Assembly (NCBI RefSeq): GCF_009498455.1 | Contig: NZ_CP045644.1 | Location: forward strand, 7,224,088-7,288,087 | Reading direction: 5' to 3' | Length of the DNA: 64,000 nucleotides | Source of the DNA: Variovorax paradoxus | Lineage (GTDB): Bacteria; Pseudomonadota; Gammaproteobacteria; Burkholderiales; Burkholderiaceae_C | In this document: in pieces, positions 22,219 to 35,628 of the stretch | How the letters are laid out: every line of letters begins with the position of its first letter | Position numbering within the stretch: position 1 is the stretch's first letter | Translations under genes and position numbers: made by a program | Notes under the pieces: generated by a model | Told to the model about the DNA's origin: nothing | Seen by the model: the letters and a program-made list of their open reading frames with translations, nothing else | The model's database searches: none

Positions 22219-23710
22219 ATGCTTTTCAACTCGTATCCCTTCATTTTTGTCTATTTCCCGCTGGTCCTGATCGGGTTCTTCCTGATCGGCAAACGCAACA
22301 CCCGCGCTGCCGCCGGCTTCCTCGGACTGGCCTCGCTGTTCTTTTACGGCTGGTGGAGCGTGCAGGCCCTGCCGCTGCTGCTCGGCTCGATCTGCGTCAA
22401 CTACTGGTTCGGCCTGCAGCTGACACCCGCGCCGGGCCGCAACGACCGCAAGCGCAAGACGCTGCTGATCGCCGCGCTGGTGATCAACCTGGGCGTGCTG
22501 GCCGTCTTCAAGTACGCCAACTTCTTCCTGGAAAACGTCGACGCCGGGCTGGTCGCGGCAGGTATGACGCCCATCGATCTGGTGCACATCGTGCTGCCGA
22601 TCGGCATCTCGTTCTACACCTTCACGCAGATCGCCTTCCTGGTCGACTGCTGGCAGGGCAAGGTGCATGAGCGCAGCTTCATCCACTACATGCTGTTCGT
22701 CACCTACTTCCCGCACCTGATCGCGGGTCCGGTGTTGCACCACGCGCAGATGATGCCGCAGTTCAACAGCCCGGCGACCTACAGGTTCAACGCCAGCAAC
22801 GTGGCGCTCGGGCTGGGCATCTTCGTCTTCGGCCTGGCCAAGAAGATGCTGATCGCCGACCCGCTCGGGCAGTACGCCGACATGATGTTCAAGGGCGTGC
22901 ACGAGGGCGTGCTGCCCTCCCTGTACACCGCGTGGTTCGGTGTGCTGGCCTACACGCTGCAGATCTATTTCGACTTCTCGGGCTACTCCGACATGGCGGT
23001 CGGCCTGTCGCTGTGCCTGGGCGTGCAGCTGCCGCTCAATTTCCGCTCGCCCTACAAGTCGACCAACATGATCGAGTTCTGGCGCCGCTGGCACATCTCG
23101 CTGTCGACCTTCCTGCGCGACTACCTCTACGTGCCGCTCGGCGGCAACCGCAAGGGCCCGGCACGCCGCTACCTCAACCTCTTCCTGACGATGCTGCTTG
23201 GCGGCCTGTGGCACGGTGCCGCCTGGACCTTCGTGATCTGGGGCGCGCTGCATGGCGCCTACCTGATGGTCAATCACTTCTGGAACGCCAAGGTGCGCCG
23301 CGGCAACACCAAGACCACCTGGTACGGCCGCGTGATCGGCTGGTTCATCACCTTCCTGTGCGTGATGATCGCCTGGGTCGTGTTCCGCGCCGACAGCATG
23401 ACGGCTGCCATCGAGATCTACAAGGGCATGCTCGGCCTGCACGGCGCCCCGTGTCGGCCTTCGGCGAGTTCCGCGTTCCGTTCCGCAAGCCCGAATTCTT
23501 CCAGACCATCCTCGTGGGCCTCGTGATCTGCCTGGCGCTGCCGCCGACGATCACCCTCGACCGCTGGATTCCGAACGTCGCCGGCCTGGCCGGACGACCC
23601 GCCTGCAACGCCTGGCCACATGGGTCACCGGACTGGGCTGCGTCTATCTTTTCGGTCTGTGCGTGTCGAAGTTCGGCAGCTACAGCCCGTTCCTCTATTT
23701 CCAGTTCTGA
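22219..23710 (+). CDS. MBOAT family O-acyltransferase (AlgI-like), two frame changes
   Basis: Conceptual repair gives a 497-aa multi-spanning O-acyltransferase, the size of AlgI. The MBOAT core has SFYTFTQIAFLVD, YFPHLIAGPVLHH, FWRRWHISLSTFLRDY and the catalytic histidine in GGLWHGAAWTF (near residue 333). The frame breaks near 23447 in a CCCC run and near 23592 in a GG pair. Adding one base at each restores a normal C-terminus ending FLYFQF at TGA 23708. MBOAT proteins move acyl groups across the inner membrane onto polysaccharides. The adjacent SGNH-like gene is the likely partner. Confidence 0.85.
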
Positions 23711-23711
23711 C

Positions 23712-24743
23712 ATGGAAGACACGAAATCGGCCAAGGTCTGGCTCCGCATCTTCGCCGCCGGCTACCTGGTGTGCTGCGCCCTGCTGGTCGTCAGCCTCTT
23801 CACGCCCATTCCGTACGGCGACCTGACCCGCATCGGTCGCATCTCGGAGCAAGAGTTCGGCTGGCACGTACCGCCTCCGCCGATCCCTGATGCCAACGTC
23901 AAGACCTGGCCAATCCAGGAATCCGACATCCTGGTGATCGGCGACAGCTTCTCGGTGCGCTACGTCTGGCAATCGGTGCTCGTGGGCGCCGGCTACAAGC
24001 TCACCACCACGCACTGGGACAACACCGGCCCGCTGTGCGAGGACTTCGCGAGCTGGCTCCAAAAGTCCGGCTTCAAGGGCAAGGTCGTCATCGTCGAAAG
24101 CATCGAGCGCCTGCTCGAAGACCGCATCGAGAAGTCCGCGGCCTGCAAGACGATGAAGCACGCCTTCAAGCCGACCCCGCCGCCCGGTGAGAATCCGTCC
24201 AAACCAGCCCCCGGCTTCCAGCTCAACTGGGACGCCCAGTTGCTCAGCGGCTGGTTCACTTATCACAACACCCGCGCCATCCTGCGCTCCGACAGCTGGA
24301 CCAACACCCCCGAGCACTGGGGCCCGCTGATCGACGCGCGCAAGGTGCCCGACGGCTGCAAGCAGTTCAGCCACCGCGCGTGCGACAAGCTGCTGGTGAC
24401 CGCCGAAGACCGCGTCAACGCCCCGTTGTCGGTCGAGTCGGCACGCTTCATGAAGCGCTTCGAGAACAGCGCCGCGCCCTACAAGGTGGTATGGATGGTC
24501 GTGCCCAACAAGAGCACGGTCTATTTGCAACAAAACCATGCCGATGCGTTCAGGGCCGAATTCAACCCGCAAAATATCGGGCCGGACCTGTTCGATCTTG
24601 CGGAGAAAAACCGCTTCAAGATGACGGATCTATTTCCCGCGAACGAGACCCACGTCTCGACCCAGGGTTACATTCTTTTCGGCCAGCGTATGCTGGAGGC
24701 TGTGCGTGAGGTGCTGCCGGCACCAATTGCAAAATCGCAATGA
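23712..24743 (+). CDS. SGNH/AlgJ-AlgX-like membrane-anchored protein, MBOAT partner
   Basis: This 343-aa protein has one N-terminal membrane anchor (FAAGYLVCCALLVVSLF) and a periplasmic domain with the SGNH-type motif VIGDSFSVRY (Ser near 79) and a late block HVSTQGYILFGQRML that could supply the catalytic histidine. It starts 1 bp after the MBOAT stop, as in AlgI-AlgJ and PatA-PatB pairs. Inferred role: transfer of acetyl groups, delivered by the MBOAT protein, onto a periplasmic or exported glycan. The target glycan is unknown. Confidence 0.72.
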   Translation: MEDTKSAKVWLRIFAAGYLVCCALLVVSLFTPIPYGDLTRIGRISEQEFGWHVPPPPIPDANVKTWPIQESDILVIGDSFSVRYVWQSVLVGAGYKLTTTHWDNTGPLCEDFASWLQKSGFKGKVVIVESIERLLEDRIEKSAACKTMKHAFKPTPPPGENPSKPAPGFQLNWDAQLLSGWFTYHNTRAILRSDSWTNTPEHWGPLIDARKVPDGCKQFSHRACDKLLVTAEDRVNAPLSVESARFMKRFENSAAPYKVVWMVVPNKSTVYLQQNHADAFRAEFNPQNIGPDLFDLAEKNRFKMTDLFPANETHVSTQGYILFGQRMLEAVREVLPAPIAKSQ

Positions 24744-24773
24744 GCTCGAACCTGATCTGAAAAGCCGATACGC

Positions 24774-25529
24774 GTGATCCTCTACGAGTACCCCTTCAAC
24801 GAGCGCACCCGCACCTACCTGCGGCTGGAGCACCTCTTCCGCCGGCTCGGTGAACTGGTGCCCTCCGAATCGCCGCTGTCCCATCACTACGCCCTGGTCA
24901 CGATCTTCGAGATCATGGACGTGGCCGCGCGAGCCGACCTCAAGGCCGACGTCATGCGCGACCTCGACAAGCACAAGAACGTGTTCAACGGCTACCGGGG
25001 CAATCCGGCCATCGCCGAAGCCGTGCTCGACCAGGTGGTCGGCCAGCTCGAGCGCAACTTCACCACACTGAACGGCGTGGCGGGCAAGGCCGGCCAGGCG
25101 CTGACGGAAAACGAGTGGCTCATGAGCATCCGCAGCCGCGCCGGCATTCCGGGCGGCACCTGCGAGTTCGACCTGCCCGCCTATTTCGCCTGGCAACACC
25201 GCCCGGCCGCCAGCCGTCGCGCCGACCTCGAACGCTGGTCGAACACCCTGTCTCCGCTGGCGTCGTCGATCTACCTGCTGCTCAAGCTGCTGCGCGACGC
25301 CGACGTGCCCTACAAGGTGATCGCGACCAACGGCCAGTTCCAGCAGAACCTGCCGCAAGGCCGCAGCTTCCAGCTGCTGCGCCTGCGCATCGACCCGAAG
25401 CTGGGCCTGATTCCTGAAATCAGCGGCAACCGCCTCATGGTGTCCGTGCGCCTCATGCGGCACGACAAGGACGATCGCCTCCATCCAAGCTCGGACGACG
25501 CGCCTTTCGAGCTGACTCTCTGCGCATGA
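24774..25529 (+). CDS. zapD: Cell division protein ZapD
   Basis: This 251-aa protein starts with GTG and reads [20 protein letters not shown], the ZapD signature, with [16 protein letters not shown] later. It cross-links FtsZ filaments at the division ring. The stop overlaps the yacG start (ATGA). The pair belongs with coaE in the ancestral order. Confidence 0.95.
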   Translation: MILYEYPFNERTRTYLRLEHLFRRLGELVPSESPLSHHYALVTIFEIMDVAARADLKADVMRDLDKHKNVFNGYRGNPAIAEAVLDQVVGQLERNFTTLNGVAGKAGQALTENEWLMSIRSRAGIPGGTCEFDLPAYFAWQHRPAASRRADLERWSNTLSPLASSIYLLLKLLRDADVPYKVIATNGQFQQNLPQGRSFQLLRLRIDPKLGLIPEISGNRLMVSVRLMRHDKDDRLHPSSDDAPFELTLCA

Positions 25530-25735
25530 CCGAGGTGAACGACAAGGGCGAGCGGATCGTCCGTTGCCCCACGTGCGGCGGCGACAGCGTCTATGCGCCG
25601 AGCAACAGCTACCGCCCGTTTTGCAGCGCGCGCTGCAAGGGCATCGACCTGGGCGCCTGGGCCAGCGAAGAGTTCCGGATGCCGACCGAGGCCCCGCCCG
25701 ACGACGATCCGTTCGGCGACCCGAAGGTCCAGTAA
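25526..25735 (+). CDS. yacG: DNA gyrase inhibitor YacG
   Basis: This 69-aa zinc protein has cysteines 14, 17, 33 and 37 in CPTC and FCSARCK, followed by [11 protein letters not shown]. It binds GyrB and blocks DNA binding by gyrase. It is coupled to zapD by a 4-bp overlap and is convergent with the acyltransferase gene, 20 bp away. Confidence 0.95.
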   Translation: MTEVNDKGERIVRCPTCGGDSVYAPSNSYRPFCSARCKGIDLGAWASEEFRMPTEAPPDDDPFGDPKVQ

Positions 25736-25755
25736 CCGCCCCGCCGCGCCGACGA

Positions 25756-27722
25756 CTACTTGCCGCCTGCGTCCTCGTCCAGCAACGCCGGATCCATGTA
25801 GGTCGCAAAGCTGCGCGCATAGCGCGGCCGGAGGTGACCGATGTCCTTGTACGCCGGCGAACCATCGTCCGGCATGCTGCGCAGGCACTGGCCGTCAGTG
25901 CACAAGCTGGCGAACGGCGCAATCACCTGCGCGCCATTGGCTTCGGCCACCTGCTTCAGCCGCGCATTGAACTGCGCCTGGTCTTCCGGCAACGGGGCCT
26001 TGCCTTGCTCGCTGACGCGCATCCCGCCCAAGCGGCTGCCCTCGATCTGCTTGAGCGGATCGAAATCCATGCCGACCGGGTTGCCGAGCACCAGGTAGAC
26101 CTTCTTGTGCGCCGCGGACAGACGCCTCAGCACCTCGCCCAGCGACTGGAGCGCCAGGTCAACGCCGTCGCCGTTCTGGAACGGGTGCACGACCTTCTTG
26201 TCGTCGACGAAATAGTTCACCGCAGGTCCGACGCCGGTGAAATAGCAGCTCCAGCAGGCCCCGAGCACCACCGAGTCGATTTCCGGTTGGAGCGCCAGAT
26301 CGAGCACGGCCGCGCGCCGCGCGTCGCAGGCCGTGTCGGCACCGCTGAACAGGCCCGGCACCGGCGGGCACGATCCCTGGTCGCAAAGTACACCGTGCGG
26401 GCCTTGTCGGGCTGCGTGCGCCCCAGCTCGAGTGCGCGCGGCGCATATTGCTCGACGTGGCTGTCGCCGATCAGCAGCACGTTGTGTTTGCCGTTGCCGG
26501 TGCGGTAAACGAACTGGCCACCGAGTGCAGATTCCTCGAAGCCCCCGTAGTAGTTGTCTTCGCGCGTCGCATCGGCCACGGCTTGCAGTGCCTGGCTGTC
26601 GTGGCGCGGCTGCGGCATGCCCAGGAACACCAGCACGCCGACCAGCGCCAGCGCCGCGCCGCCGGCGGCCAGCCCGCGCAGCATGCCCTGCGAGAGGTGC
26701 AGTTTGACAAAGCGCTCCACGAAACGGTACGTGACCCAGGCCAGGACGACCGAAGCCACCACCATCGCGATGCGCACCTGCAGCGAGGGCTCGCCGCCCG
26801 CGACGATGCGCGCATACGAAAGCAGCGGCCAGTGCCACAGGTACAACGGGTAGCTGATGAGGCCGATCCACACCATCACACGGTTCGACAGCAGGTACTT
26901 GTTCAGCACGCCGTTCGGACCTGCGGCGATGCAGCTCACCGCGCCGAGCACCGGCAGCAACGCCCACCAGCCGGGAAACGCCTTGGTGCTGCGCGTCATG
27001 AAAAGGCCCAGCACGATCAGTCCCAGGCCGACCACCGACTGCACGTGCTTCAGCATCGGCCGCGCATCCGCCGACGTCGACGTCGGCTGGAGGCGCATGA
27101 CCGCCAGCAGGCCACCGGCCATCAGCTCCCACGCGCGCGACAGCGGCGAATAGAACGCCGCGGCGCGGTACGGCTGTACCGTGAGCACGTTGACCAGGAA
27201 CGAAATGATGGCCACCGCCAGCGTCACCCGCAGGATCGGCCAGCGCTTGCGCCAGGCCAGCCCCAGCAGCAGCGGCCAGAAAATGTAGAACTGCTCCTCG
27301 ATACCCAATGACCACAGGTGCAGCAGCGGCTTGGTCTCCGCCGTGGCATCGAAGTACCCCGCTTCACCGAGGAACACCAGGTTGGCGAAGAAAGCGGCCC
27401 CGCCGGTGGTCTGCTTGCCGAGCTGCGAGAACTCGCCGGGCAGCAGCACGTACCAGCCGAACGCCAGCGTGGCGAGCAGCACCAGCACCAGCGCGGGAAA
27501 GATGCGCCGAATGCGTCGCTCGTAGAAGTCGCGGTAGGTGAAGTCGCCCGCCGCAAGGCTCTGGAGAAGGATGGTCGTGATCAGGAAGCCCGAAATCACG
27601 AAGAAGACGTCGACCCCGATGAAGCCGCCGGGCAGCAGGCTCGGGAAGGCGTGGTACGCCAGCACCGAGCCCACCGCGATGGCGCGCAGGCCGTCAATGT
27701 CCGGGCGGTACTTGGGATGCAT
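25756..27722 (-). CDS. OafA/YrhL-type acyltransferase with C-terminal SGNH domain, copy 1, one frame change
   Basis: Repair gives 655 aa, within one residue of its neighbour copy. The acyltransferase-3 membrane domain covers about residues 1-340 (PDIDGLRAIAVGSVLAYHAF, GFIGVDVFFVISGFLITT, WSLGIEEQFYIFWPLLL). The periplasmic SGNH domain follows (LLIGDSHVEQYAPRAL; late DIGHLRPRYARSF). The frame breaks near 26377, where one missing C in ACCCAG explains the shift. Such two-domain proteins acetylate O-antigen or other cell-surface sugars. It lies 20 bp downstream of copy 2. Confidence 0.87.
26847..26918. repeat. 72-bp segment identical in both acyltransferase genes (copy 1)
   Basis: This stretch in acyltransferase copy 1 is identical base for base to 28850-28921 in copy 2, in the same orientation, while the flanks differ at many third positions. 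Confidence 0.85.
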
Positions 27723-27742
27723 CGTCGGTCCGGCGGGCTCGC

Positions 27743-29713
27743 TCAGCGCGCCGGCTGTTGCGCGGCGGCTGGTGCGCTGCGCACCGTGCGGTCGAAATAG
27801 CTCGCCTCTTCCCGGGTGTAGCGCGGACGCAGGTGGTCAGCGTCCTTGTAAGCGGGGGCGCCGTCGGGCAGCGTGCGCAGGCACTGGTCGTTCTTGCACA
27901 GCACCGACATGGCGTCGATCGGTTCCGCCCCGCTCGCCTGCGCGATGGCGCGCAGCCGGTCGTTGAGCTGCTTCTGGTCGGCCGGCAGCGGCGCGGTCGG
28001 GGTCGAGGACATGGCCTCCATGTGCGTCAGGCGACTGCCTTCGATCAGCCGCTTGGGCGTGAACTCCGGGCCGCCGGGGTTGTCGAGCAGCAGGTAGACC
28101 TTCTTGTGCCGCGCGAGTTCGCGCAGCGTGAACTCCATCGACGCCAGGGAACGCTCGATGCCGTCACCGTTCTGGAACGGATGGCGCTTGTTGTCGGCGT
28201 CGCGGAAGTAGTAGTCCAGCGCGCCCTGGCCGATGAAGTAGCAGTTCCAGCAACCGCCGATCACCACCGAGTCGACCTCGGGGCCCATCGCGTAGGCCAG
28301 CATGGCATCGCGCCGTTCGGCGCAGCCGATATTCTTGTCTGCATGCACGCCCGGCACGGCCGGGCAGGCACCCTGGGTCACGAACCAGGCCGACTTGTCT
28401 GGCATCGACAGCGTGCGGGCCAGCTCCATCACGCGCGGTGCGTACTGCTGCACATGGCTGTCGCCCAGGAACAGCACGCGCTTCGGGCCACTGCCGACCT
28501 TGTAGACCAGCTGCTCGCCGATCTGATCGAGCTTGAAGCCCTCGTAGTAGTCGCCGTCCAGCGTGGCGTTGGCCACGACCTGCAGCCGGGCGCTGTTATT
28601 GCGCGGCTCCGGCACGCCCAGAAAGATCGCGACACCCGCGGCGGCCGCCAGCACCATGCCCGCGCCCAGTGCCTTGAGCGTTCCCGCGCCGAGCCGGTTG
28701 CGTGCGAAGCGCTCGACAAAGCGGTAGGTCGCCCACGCCAGCAGCACGCTCGCCACCATCGCGCCCGCGCGATAGACCGGCGACGGGTGCAGCGGATCGG
28801 CTTCCACGATGCGCACGAAAGCCAGCAGCGGCCAGTGCCACAGGTACAGCGGGTAGCTGATGAGGCCGATCCACACCATCACACGGTTCGACAGCAGGTA
28901 CTTGTTCAGCACGCCGTTCGGCCCCGCGGCGATGCAGCTCACCGCGCCCAGCGTCGGCAGCAGCGCCCACCAGCCCGGGAACGCCTTGTTGCTGCGGATC
29001 ATCACCAACCCGAGCACGATCAGGCCCACGCCCAGCACCGACTGCACGTGGCTGCGCCACGCATTCGGTGCCGGCGGCTTCAGGCGCATGCACGCCAGGA
29101 TGCCGCCGACCATCAGCTCCCAGAAGCGGGAGGCCGGCGAATAGAACGACGCCGCGGGCAGCGGATGCACCGTCGTCACGTTGATCAGGAACGACACCGC
29201 TGCCACCGCGAGCACCACGCGCACCATCGGCCAGCGCTTGCGCCAGGCCAACCCCAGCAGCAGCGGCCAGAAAATGTAGAACTGCTCCTCGATGCCCAGC
29301 GACCACAGGTGCAGCAGCGGCTTGGTTTCGGCCGCCGTATCGAAGTAGCCCGACTCGCTCCAGAACACCAGGTTGGCGACAAAGGCCGAGCCCCCCACGG
29401 TCTGCTTGCCGAGTTCCGCGAACTCGTCGGACAGCAGCAGGTACCAGCCCGCGCACAGGGTCGCCAGCAGCACCACGATCAGGGCCGGAAAGATCCGGCG
29501 GATGCGGCGCGCGTAGAAGTCGCGGTAGGTGAAGTCACCCGCCGCGAGGCTTTGCAGAATGATGGTCGTGATCAGGAAACCCGAGATCACGAAGAAGATG
29601 TCGACCCCGATGAAGCCGCCCATCAGCGCGGTCGGGAACGCGTGGTACACCAGCACGGCGCCCACCGCAATGGCACGCAGGCCGTCAATGTCCGGACGGT
29701 ACTTGGGGTGCAT
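27743..29713 (-). CDS. OafA/YrhL-type acyltransferase with C-terminal SGNH domain, copy 2
   Basis: This is an intact 656-aa paralogue of the downstream copy. I chose ATG at 29713, which aligns with the copy 1 start (MHPKYRPDIDGLRAIAVG), over TTG at 29716. It has the acyltransferase-3 membrane domain with about ten helices, then an SGNH domain with VLFLGDSHVQQYAPRVM and the late DADHLRPRYTREE block supplying Asp and His. It starts 7 bp after the mutT stop, so the two copies probably ride on the argJ-DUF815-mutT transcript. Confidence 0.92.
   Translation of the reverse strand: MHPKYRPDIDGLRAIAVGAVLVYHAFPTALMGGFIGVDIFFVISGFLITTIILQSLAAGDFTYRDFYARRIRRIFPALIVVLLATLCAGWYLLLSDEFAELGKQTVGGSAFVANLVFWSESGYFDTAAETKPLLHLWSLGIEEQFYIFWPLLLGLAWRKRWPMVRVVLAVAAVSFLINVTTVHPLPAASFYSPASRFWELMVGGILACMRLKPPAPNAWRSHVQSVLGVGLIVLGLVMIRSNKAFPGWWALLPTLGAVSCIAAGPNGVLNKYLLSNRVMVWIGLISYPLYLWHWPLLAFVRIVEADPLHPSPVYRAGAMVASVLLAWATYRFVERFARNRLGAGTLKALGAGMVLAAAAGVAIFLGVPEPRNNSARLQVVANATLDGDYYEGFKLDQIGEQLVYKVGSGPKRVLFLGDSHVQQYAPRVMELARTLSMPDKSAWFVTQGACPAVPGVHADKNIGCAERRDAMLAYAMGPEVDSVVIGGCWNCYFIGQGALDYYFRDADNKRHPFQNGDGIERSLASMEFTLRELARHKKVYLLLDNPGGPEFTPKRLIEGSRLTHMEAMSSTPTAPLPADQKQLNDRLRAIAQASGAEPIDAMSVLCKNDQCLRTLPDGAPAYKDADHLRPRYTREEASYFDRTVRSAPAAAQQPAR
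28850..28921. repeat. 72-bp segment identical in both acyltransferase genes (copy 2)
   Basis: This is the second copy of the 26847-26918 segment. It encodes a conserved membrane helix region of the acyltransferase-3 domain. Confidence 0.85.
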
Positions 29714-29720
29714 CAATCGG

Positions 29721-30179
29721 TCAGTGGGCCGGCGCGATGACTGGCGGCGGCACGAACGGCAGACCGCGCTCCTCCGACAGCCACTGCAGCACGGGGAACG
29801 CCCCCGGCAACACCGGCGCCACCTCGAGCGGCAACTGCTGCCAGGCCATGGACTGGCTCTCGCGCATTTCGAATTCGCCGGTCCAGTCCGTCACCTTGCA
29901 CCAGTGCAGGCGCACCAGCGCGTGCGGGTAGTCGTGCTCCGTGACCTTCCAGACCTCGGCGCCGCCGATGGTGATGCCCAGTTCTTCCTGCAGCTCGCGG
30001 CGCAGGGCTTCTTCGACCGTTTCACCGGCCTCGATCTTGCCGCCCGGAAACTCCCAGTAGCCCGCGTAGGCCTTGCCTTCGGGCCGCGTGGTGAGCAGCA
30101 GCGCATCGTCGGCCAGCCGGATCAGCACGCCGACGGCCACTTCGGTGTGCTTGCGCGCCGATTTCACAGCCTCGCTCAC
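29721..30179 (-). CDS. mutT: Nudix hydrolase, MutT family (8-oxo-dGTP diphosphatase)
   Basis: This 152-aa protein from GTG at 30179 has its start overlapping the DUF815 stop (GTGA). The Nudix box is at 47-69 (GGKIEAGETVEEALRRELQE), and the neighbouring GYWEFPGG and EHDYPHALVRLHWC are typical of MutT. It cleans 8-oxo-dGTP from the nucleotide pool. An in-frame extension to 30257 was rejected because it lies inside the DUF815 gene. Confidence 0.92.
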   Translation of the reverse strand: MSEAVKSARKHTEVAVGVLIRLADDALLLTTRPEGKAYAGYWEFPGGKIEAGETVEEALRRELQEELGITIGGAEVWKVTEHDYPHALVRLHWCKVTDWTGEFEMRESQSMAWQQLPLEVAPVLPGAFPVLQWLSEERGLPFVPPPVIAPAH

Positions 30180-31051
30180 GCGCCAGCCCGCCCTGCGTAG
30201 TCGCGCGCGAACTGGTAGGCCACGCGGCCGCTGCGCGAGCCGCGCTCCAGCGCCCACACGAGCGCCTCAGGCCGCGCTGCGGCGATGGCCGCTTCGTCGA
30301 CGCCGAACGACGAGAGCCACTGGCCCACGATCGTCAGGTATTCGTTCTGGCTGAAGGGGTAGAAGCTCACCCAGAGGCCGAAGCGCTCCGACAGCGAAAT
30401 CTTTTCTTCGATCACCTCACCCGGATGGACTTCGCCATCTTCGGTGTGGGTGTACGAGAGGTTGTCCTTCATGTACTCGGGCAGCAGGTGGCGCCGGTTG
30501 CTGGTCGCGTAGATCAGCACGTTGGGCGTCGAGGCGGCAATCGATCCGTCGAGGATCGACTTGAGCGCCTTGTAGCCCGGCTCACCTTCGTCGAAGCTCA
30601 GGTCGTCGCTGAAGACGATGAACTTCTCGGGACGCTGCGAGACCACCTCGACGATGTCAGGCAGGTCGACCAGCTCGGCCTTGTCGACTTCGATCAGGCG
30701 CAGGCCCTGCGGCGCATAGGCCTGCAGGCAGGCGCGGATCAGCGACGACTTGCCCGTGCCGCGTGCGCCGGTCAGCAGCACGTTGTTGGCCGGCTTGCCT
30801 TCGACGAACTGGCGCGTGTTGCGCTCGATCTTTTCCTTCTGGACGTCGATTTCCTTCAGCGAATCGAGCGCCATCGTGGCCACGTGCTTCACGGGCTCCA
30901 GCACGCCATGGCCGGAGCTGCGGCGACGGTAGCGCCACGCGATGGAAGCGCTCCAGTCGGTCGGCGCAGCCAGCGGTTGCGGCAGGATCGATTCGATGCG
31001 GCCGATGAGCTGCTCGGCGCGCTCGATCAGCTTCTGGAACTGCTCGTTCAT
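30176..31051 (-). CDS. DUF815 family AAA-type ATPase
   Basis: This 291-aa P-loop ATPase has Walker A GARGTGKS (95-102), Walker [12 protein letters not shown], and the DUF815 motif [17 protein letters not shown]. Start and stop are coupled by 4-bp overlaps to argJ upstream and mutT downstream. Members sit in this same cluster in many betaproteobacteria, but their cellular role is not established. Confidence 0.9.
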   Translation of the reverse strand: MNEQFQKLIERAEQLIGRIESILPQPLAAPTDWSASIAWRYRRRSSGHGVLEPVKHVATMALDSLKEIDVQKEKIERNTRQFVEGKPANNVLLTGARGTGKSSLIRACLQAYAPQGLRLIEVDKAELVDLPDIVEVVSQRPEKFIVFSDDLSFDEGEPGYKALKSILDGSIAASTPNVLIYATSNRRHLLPEYMKDNLSYTHTEDGEVHPGEVIEEKISLSERFGLWVSFYPFSQNEYLTIVGQWLSSFGVDEAAIAAARPEALVWALERGSRSGRVAYQFARDYAGRAGA

Positions 31052-32277
31052 GACCGGTAGTCGGCGTTGATCGTGACGTATTCGTGGCTGAAGTCGCAGG
31101 TCCACACGGTTTCGGTGGCGGTGCCGCGGCCCAGGCCGATGCGCACGGTGATTTCGCTCTGCTTCATCACGCGCTGGCCGTCTTCCTCGCGGTACGACGG
31201 GTTGCGCCCGCCCTTCACGGCCACGTGCACGTCATCCAGGAACAGGTCGATGCCGGTCTGGTCAAGGTCGGCAATGCCGGCATAGCCGACGGCCGCCAGA
31301 ATGCGGCCCAGGTTCGGGTCGCTGGCGAAGAAGGCGGTCTTGACCAGCGGCGAATGCGCCACGGCATACGCCACCTGGCGGCACTCGGCCGTGTCCTTGC
31401 CGCCGTCGACCTGGATGGTGATGAACTTGGTCGCGCCTTCGCCGTCGCGCACGATGGCTTGCGCCAGCAGGCGGGCCACGTCGCGCATCGCGGCCACGAG
31501 CGCCTGGCCGTCGGCCGAGTCGAGCGAGGTGATGGTCGCGTGCGCGGCCTTCTGCGTGGCGATGACCACGAACGAGTCATTGGTCGAGGTGTCGCCGTCG
31601 ATGGTCACGCGGTTGAACGAGGCATCGGCCAGCTGCTTGGCCAGCGGCTGGATCAGCGACGGGTCGATCTTCGCGTCGGTTGCCATGAAGCCGAGCATGG
31701 TCGCCATGTTCGGGCGGATCATGCCGGCGCCCTTGCTGATGCCGGTGATGGTGACCGTGGCGCCGCCGATCTGCACCCGGCGGCTGAACGCCTTCGGGAT
31801 CGTGTCGGTGGTCATGATGCCTTCGGCGGCACGGCCCCAGTTGCTTTCCGAGGCGTCGGCCAGCGCGGCCGGCAGGCCGGCTTCGATGCGGTCCACGGGC
31901 AGCGGCTCCATGATCACGCCGGTCGAGAACGGCAGGATCTGCTCGGGTGCCAGCTCCAGGTGGCGGGCCAGCGCGATGCAGGTCGAGCGCGTGCGCATCA
32001 GGCCGTCTTCGCCGGTGCCGGCGTTGGCATTGCCGGTGTTGATCACCATCGCGCGGATGCCGTAGTTGGCCGCCAGATGGTCGCGGCAGACCTGCACGGG
32101 TGCCGCGCAGAAACGGTTCTGCGTGAACACGCCGCCGACCGCCGAGCCTTCGTCGATCAGCACGACGGTCAGGTCCTTGCGGTTGGCCTTGCGCACGCCG
32201 GCTTCGGCCACGCCGATGCGGACGCCGGGCACCGCGAACAAGGCGGCAGGATCAGGGGCGGACAGGTTCACGGGCAT
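31048..32277 (-). CDS. argJ: Bifunctional glutamate N-acetyltransferase / N-acetylglutamate synthase ArgJ
   Basis: This 409-aa enzyme of cyclic arginine synthesis transfers acetyl from N-acetylornithine to glutamate. The autocleavage site that creates the nucleophile is in PNMATML (Thr193). [12 protein letters not shown] and the C-terminal [17 protein letters not shown] are diagnostic. The stop overlaps the DUF815 start, and the gene begins 30 bp after secA on the same strand. Confidence 0.97.
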   Translation of the reverse strand: MPVNLSAPDPAALFAVPGVRIGVAEAGVRKANRKDLTVVLIDEGSAVGGVFTQNRFCAAPVQVCRDHLAANYGIRAMVINTGNANAGTGEDGLMRTRSTCIALARHLELAPEQILPFSTGVIMEPLPVDRIEAGLPAALADASESNWGRAAEGIMTTDTIPKAFSRRVQIGGATVTITGISKGAGMIRPNMATMLGFMATDAKIDPSLIQPLAKQLADASFNRVTIDGDTSTNDSFVVIATQKAAHATITSLDSADGQALVAAMRDVARLLAQAIVRDGEGATKFITIQVDGGKDTAECRQVAYAVAHSPLVKTAFFASDPNLGRILAAVGYAGIADLDQTGIDLFLDDVHVAVKGGRNPSYREEDGQRVMKQSEITVRIGLGRGTATETVWTCDFSHEYVTINADYRS

Positions 32278-32307
32278 GGGATTTCTCTCAATAAAAAGTG
32301 CGAGGCT

Positions 32308-35094
<2,787 letters not shown>

Positions 35095-35235
35095 GGGCGT
35101 GGAGAGGGGCGGGCACCTGACACGACAGGCACTGCGACCGGATTCCCTAAGATATGGTGAAAGCAGTTGGGCGCACCTTCTTCGAATGCAAGCTTGGCAA
35201 GTCTCGAAGTCGGATGGCCCCGTTCCGGAACAAAC

Positions 35236-35253
35236 GCCGACGCAAGCGTCGGC
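35236..35253. promoter_or_regulatory. Perfect inverted repeat in the secA/DUF721 divergent region
   Basis: GCCGACGC and GCGTCGGC (8-bp arms) flank a central AA. It lies 46 bp before the DUF721 start and about 140 bp before secA. It could be a regulator site or a hairpin in the DUF721 leader. Confidence 0.45.
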
Positions 35254-35298
35254 AAACCGGGCATTTTAGCTGTCTTGTTTCTAACCCCTGGATTACCC

Positions 35299-35607
35299 AT
35301 GTATCGCCGACTTCCCCCCGCCATTTCACTGCACGAAGCTGCGGCAGGCGCCCCCACCCTGGGGAGCCTGATGGCGCGCGCGCGGGACACGGCCGAGCGG
35401 CTGAAGGCCATCGAAGGGTTGATTCCGCCGGCCATGCGCGCGGCCATCCAGCCGGGGCCGGCCGAGGGCGATGTCTGGTGCCTGCTGGTCAAGGGCAGTG
35501 CCGCGGCGGCCAAGCTGCGCCAGCTGTCGCCGATGCTGGTCACGCGCCTGAAGAACCGGGGCTGGGACGTCGCGACGATCCGCATCAAGGTGTACACCGG
35601 GCGCTGA
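35299..35607 (+). CDS. DUF721/DciA-like protein
   Basis: This 102-aa protein has a DUF721-like pattern (LMARARDTAERLKAIEGLIP, then VKGSAAAAKLRQLSPMLVTRL). DUF721 proteins of the DciA group load the replicative helicase DnaB in bacteria lacking DnaC. The match is by pattern only. I chose the internal ATG at 35299, because the upstream frame to 35167 reads intergenic sequence. The usual neighbour lpxC is not next to it here. Confidence 0.7.
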   Translation: MYRRLPPAISLHEAAAGAPTLGSLMARARDTAERLKAIEGLIPPAMRAAIQPGPAEGDVWCLLVKGSAAAAKLRQLSPMLVTRLKNRGWDVATIRIKVYTGR

Positions 35608-35628
35608 GCCCCGGGACCGCACACCGCT

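Noticed and set aside
23440..23600. Programmed frameshifting in the MBOAT gene
   Set aside because: No slippery heptamer or downstream structure is apparent, and many other genes show the same C/G-run pattern.
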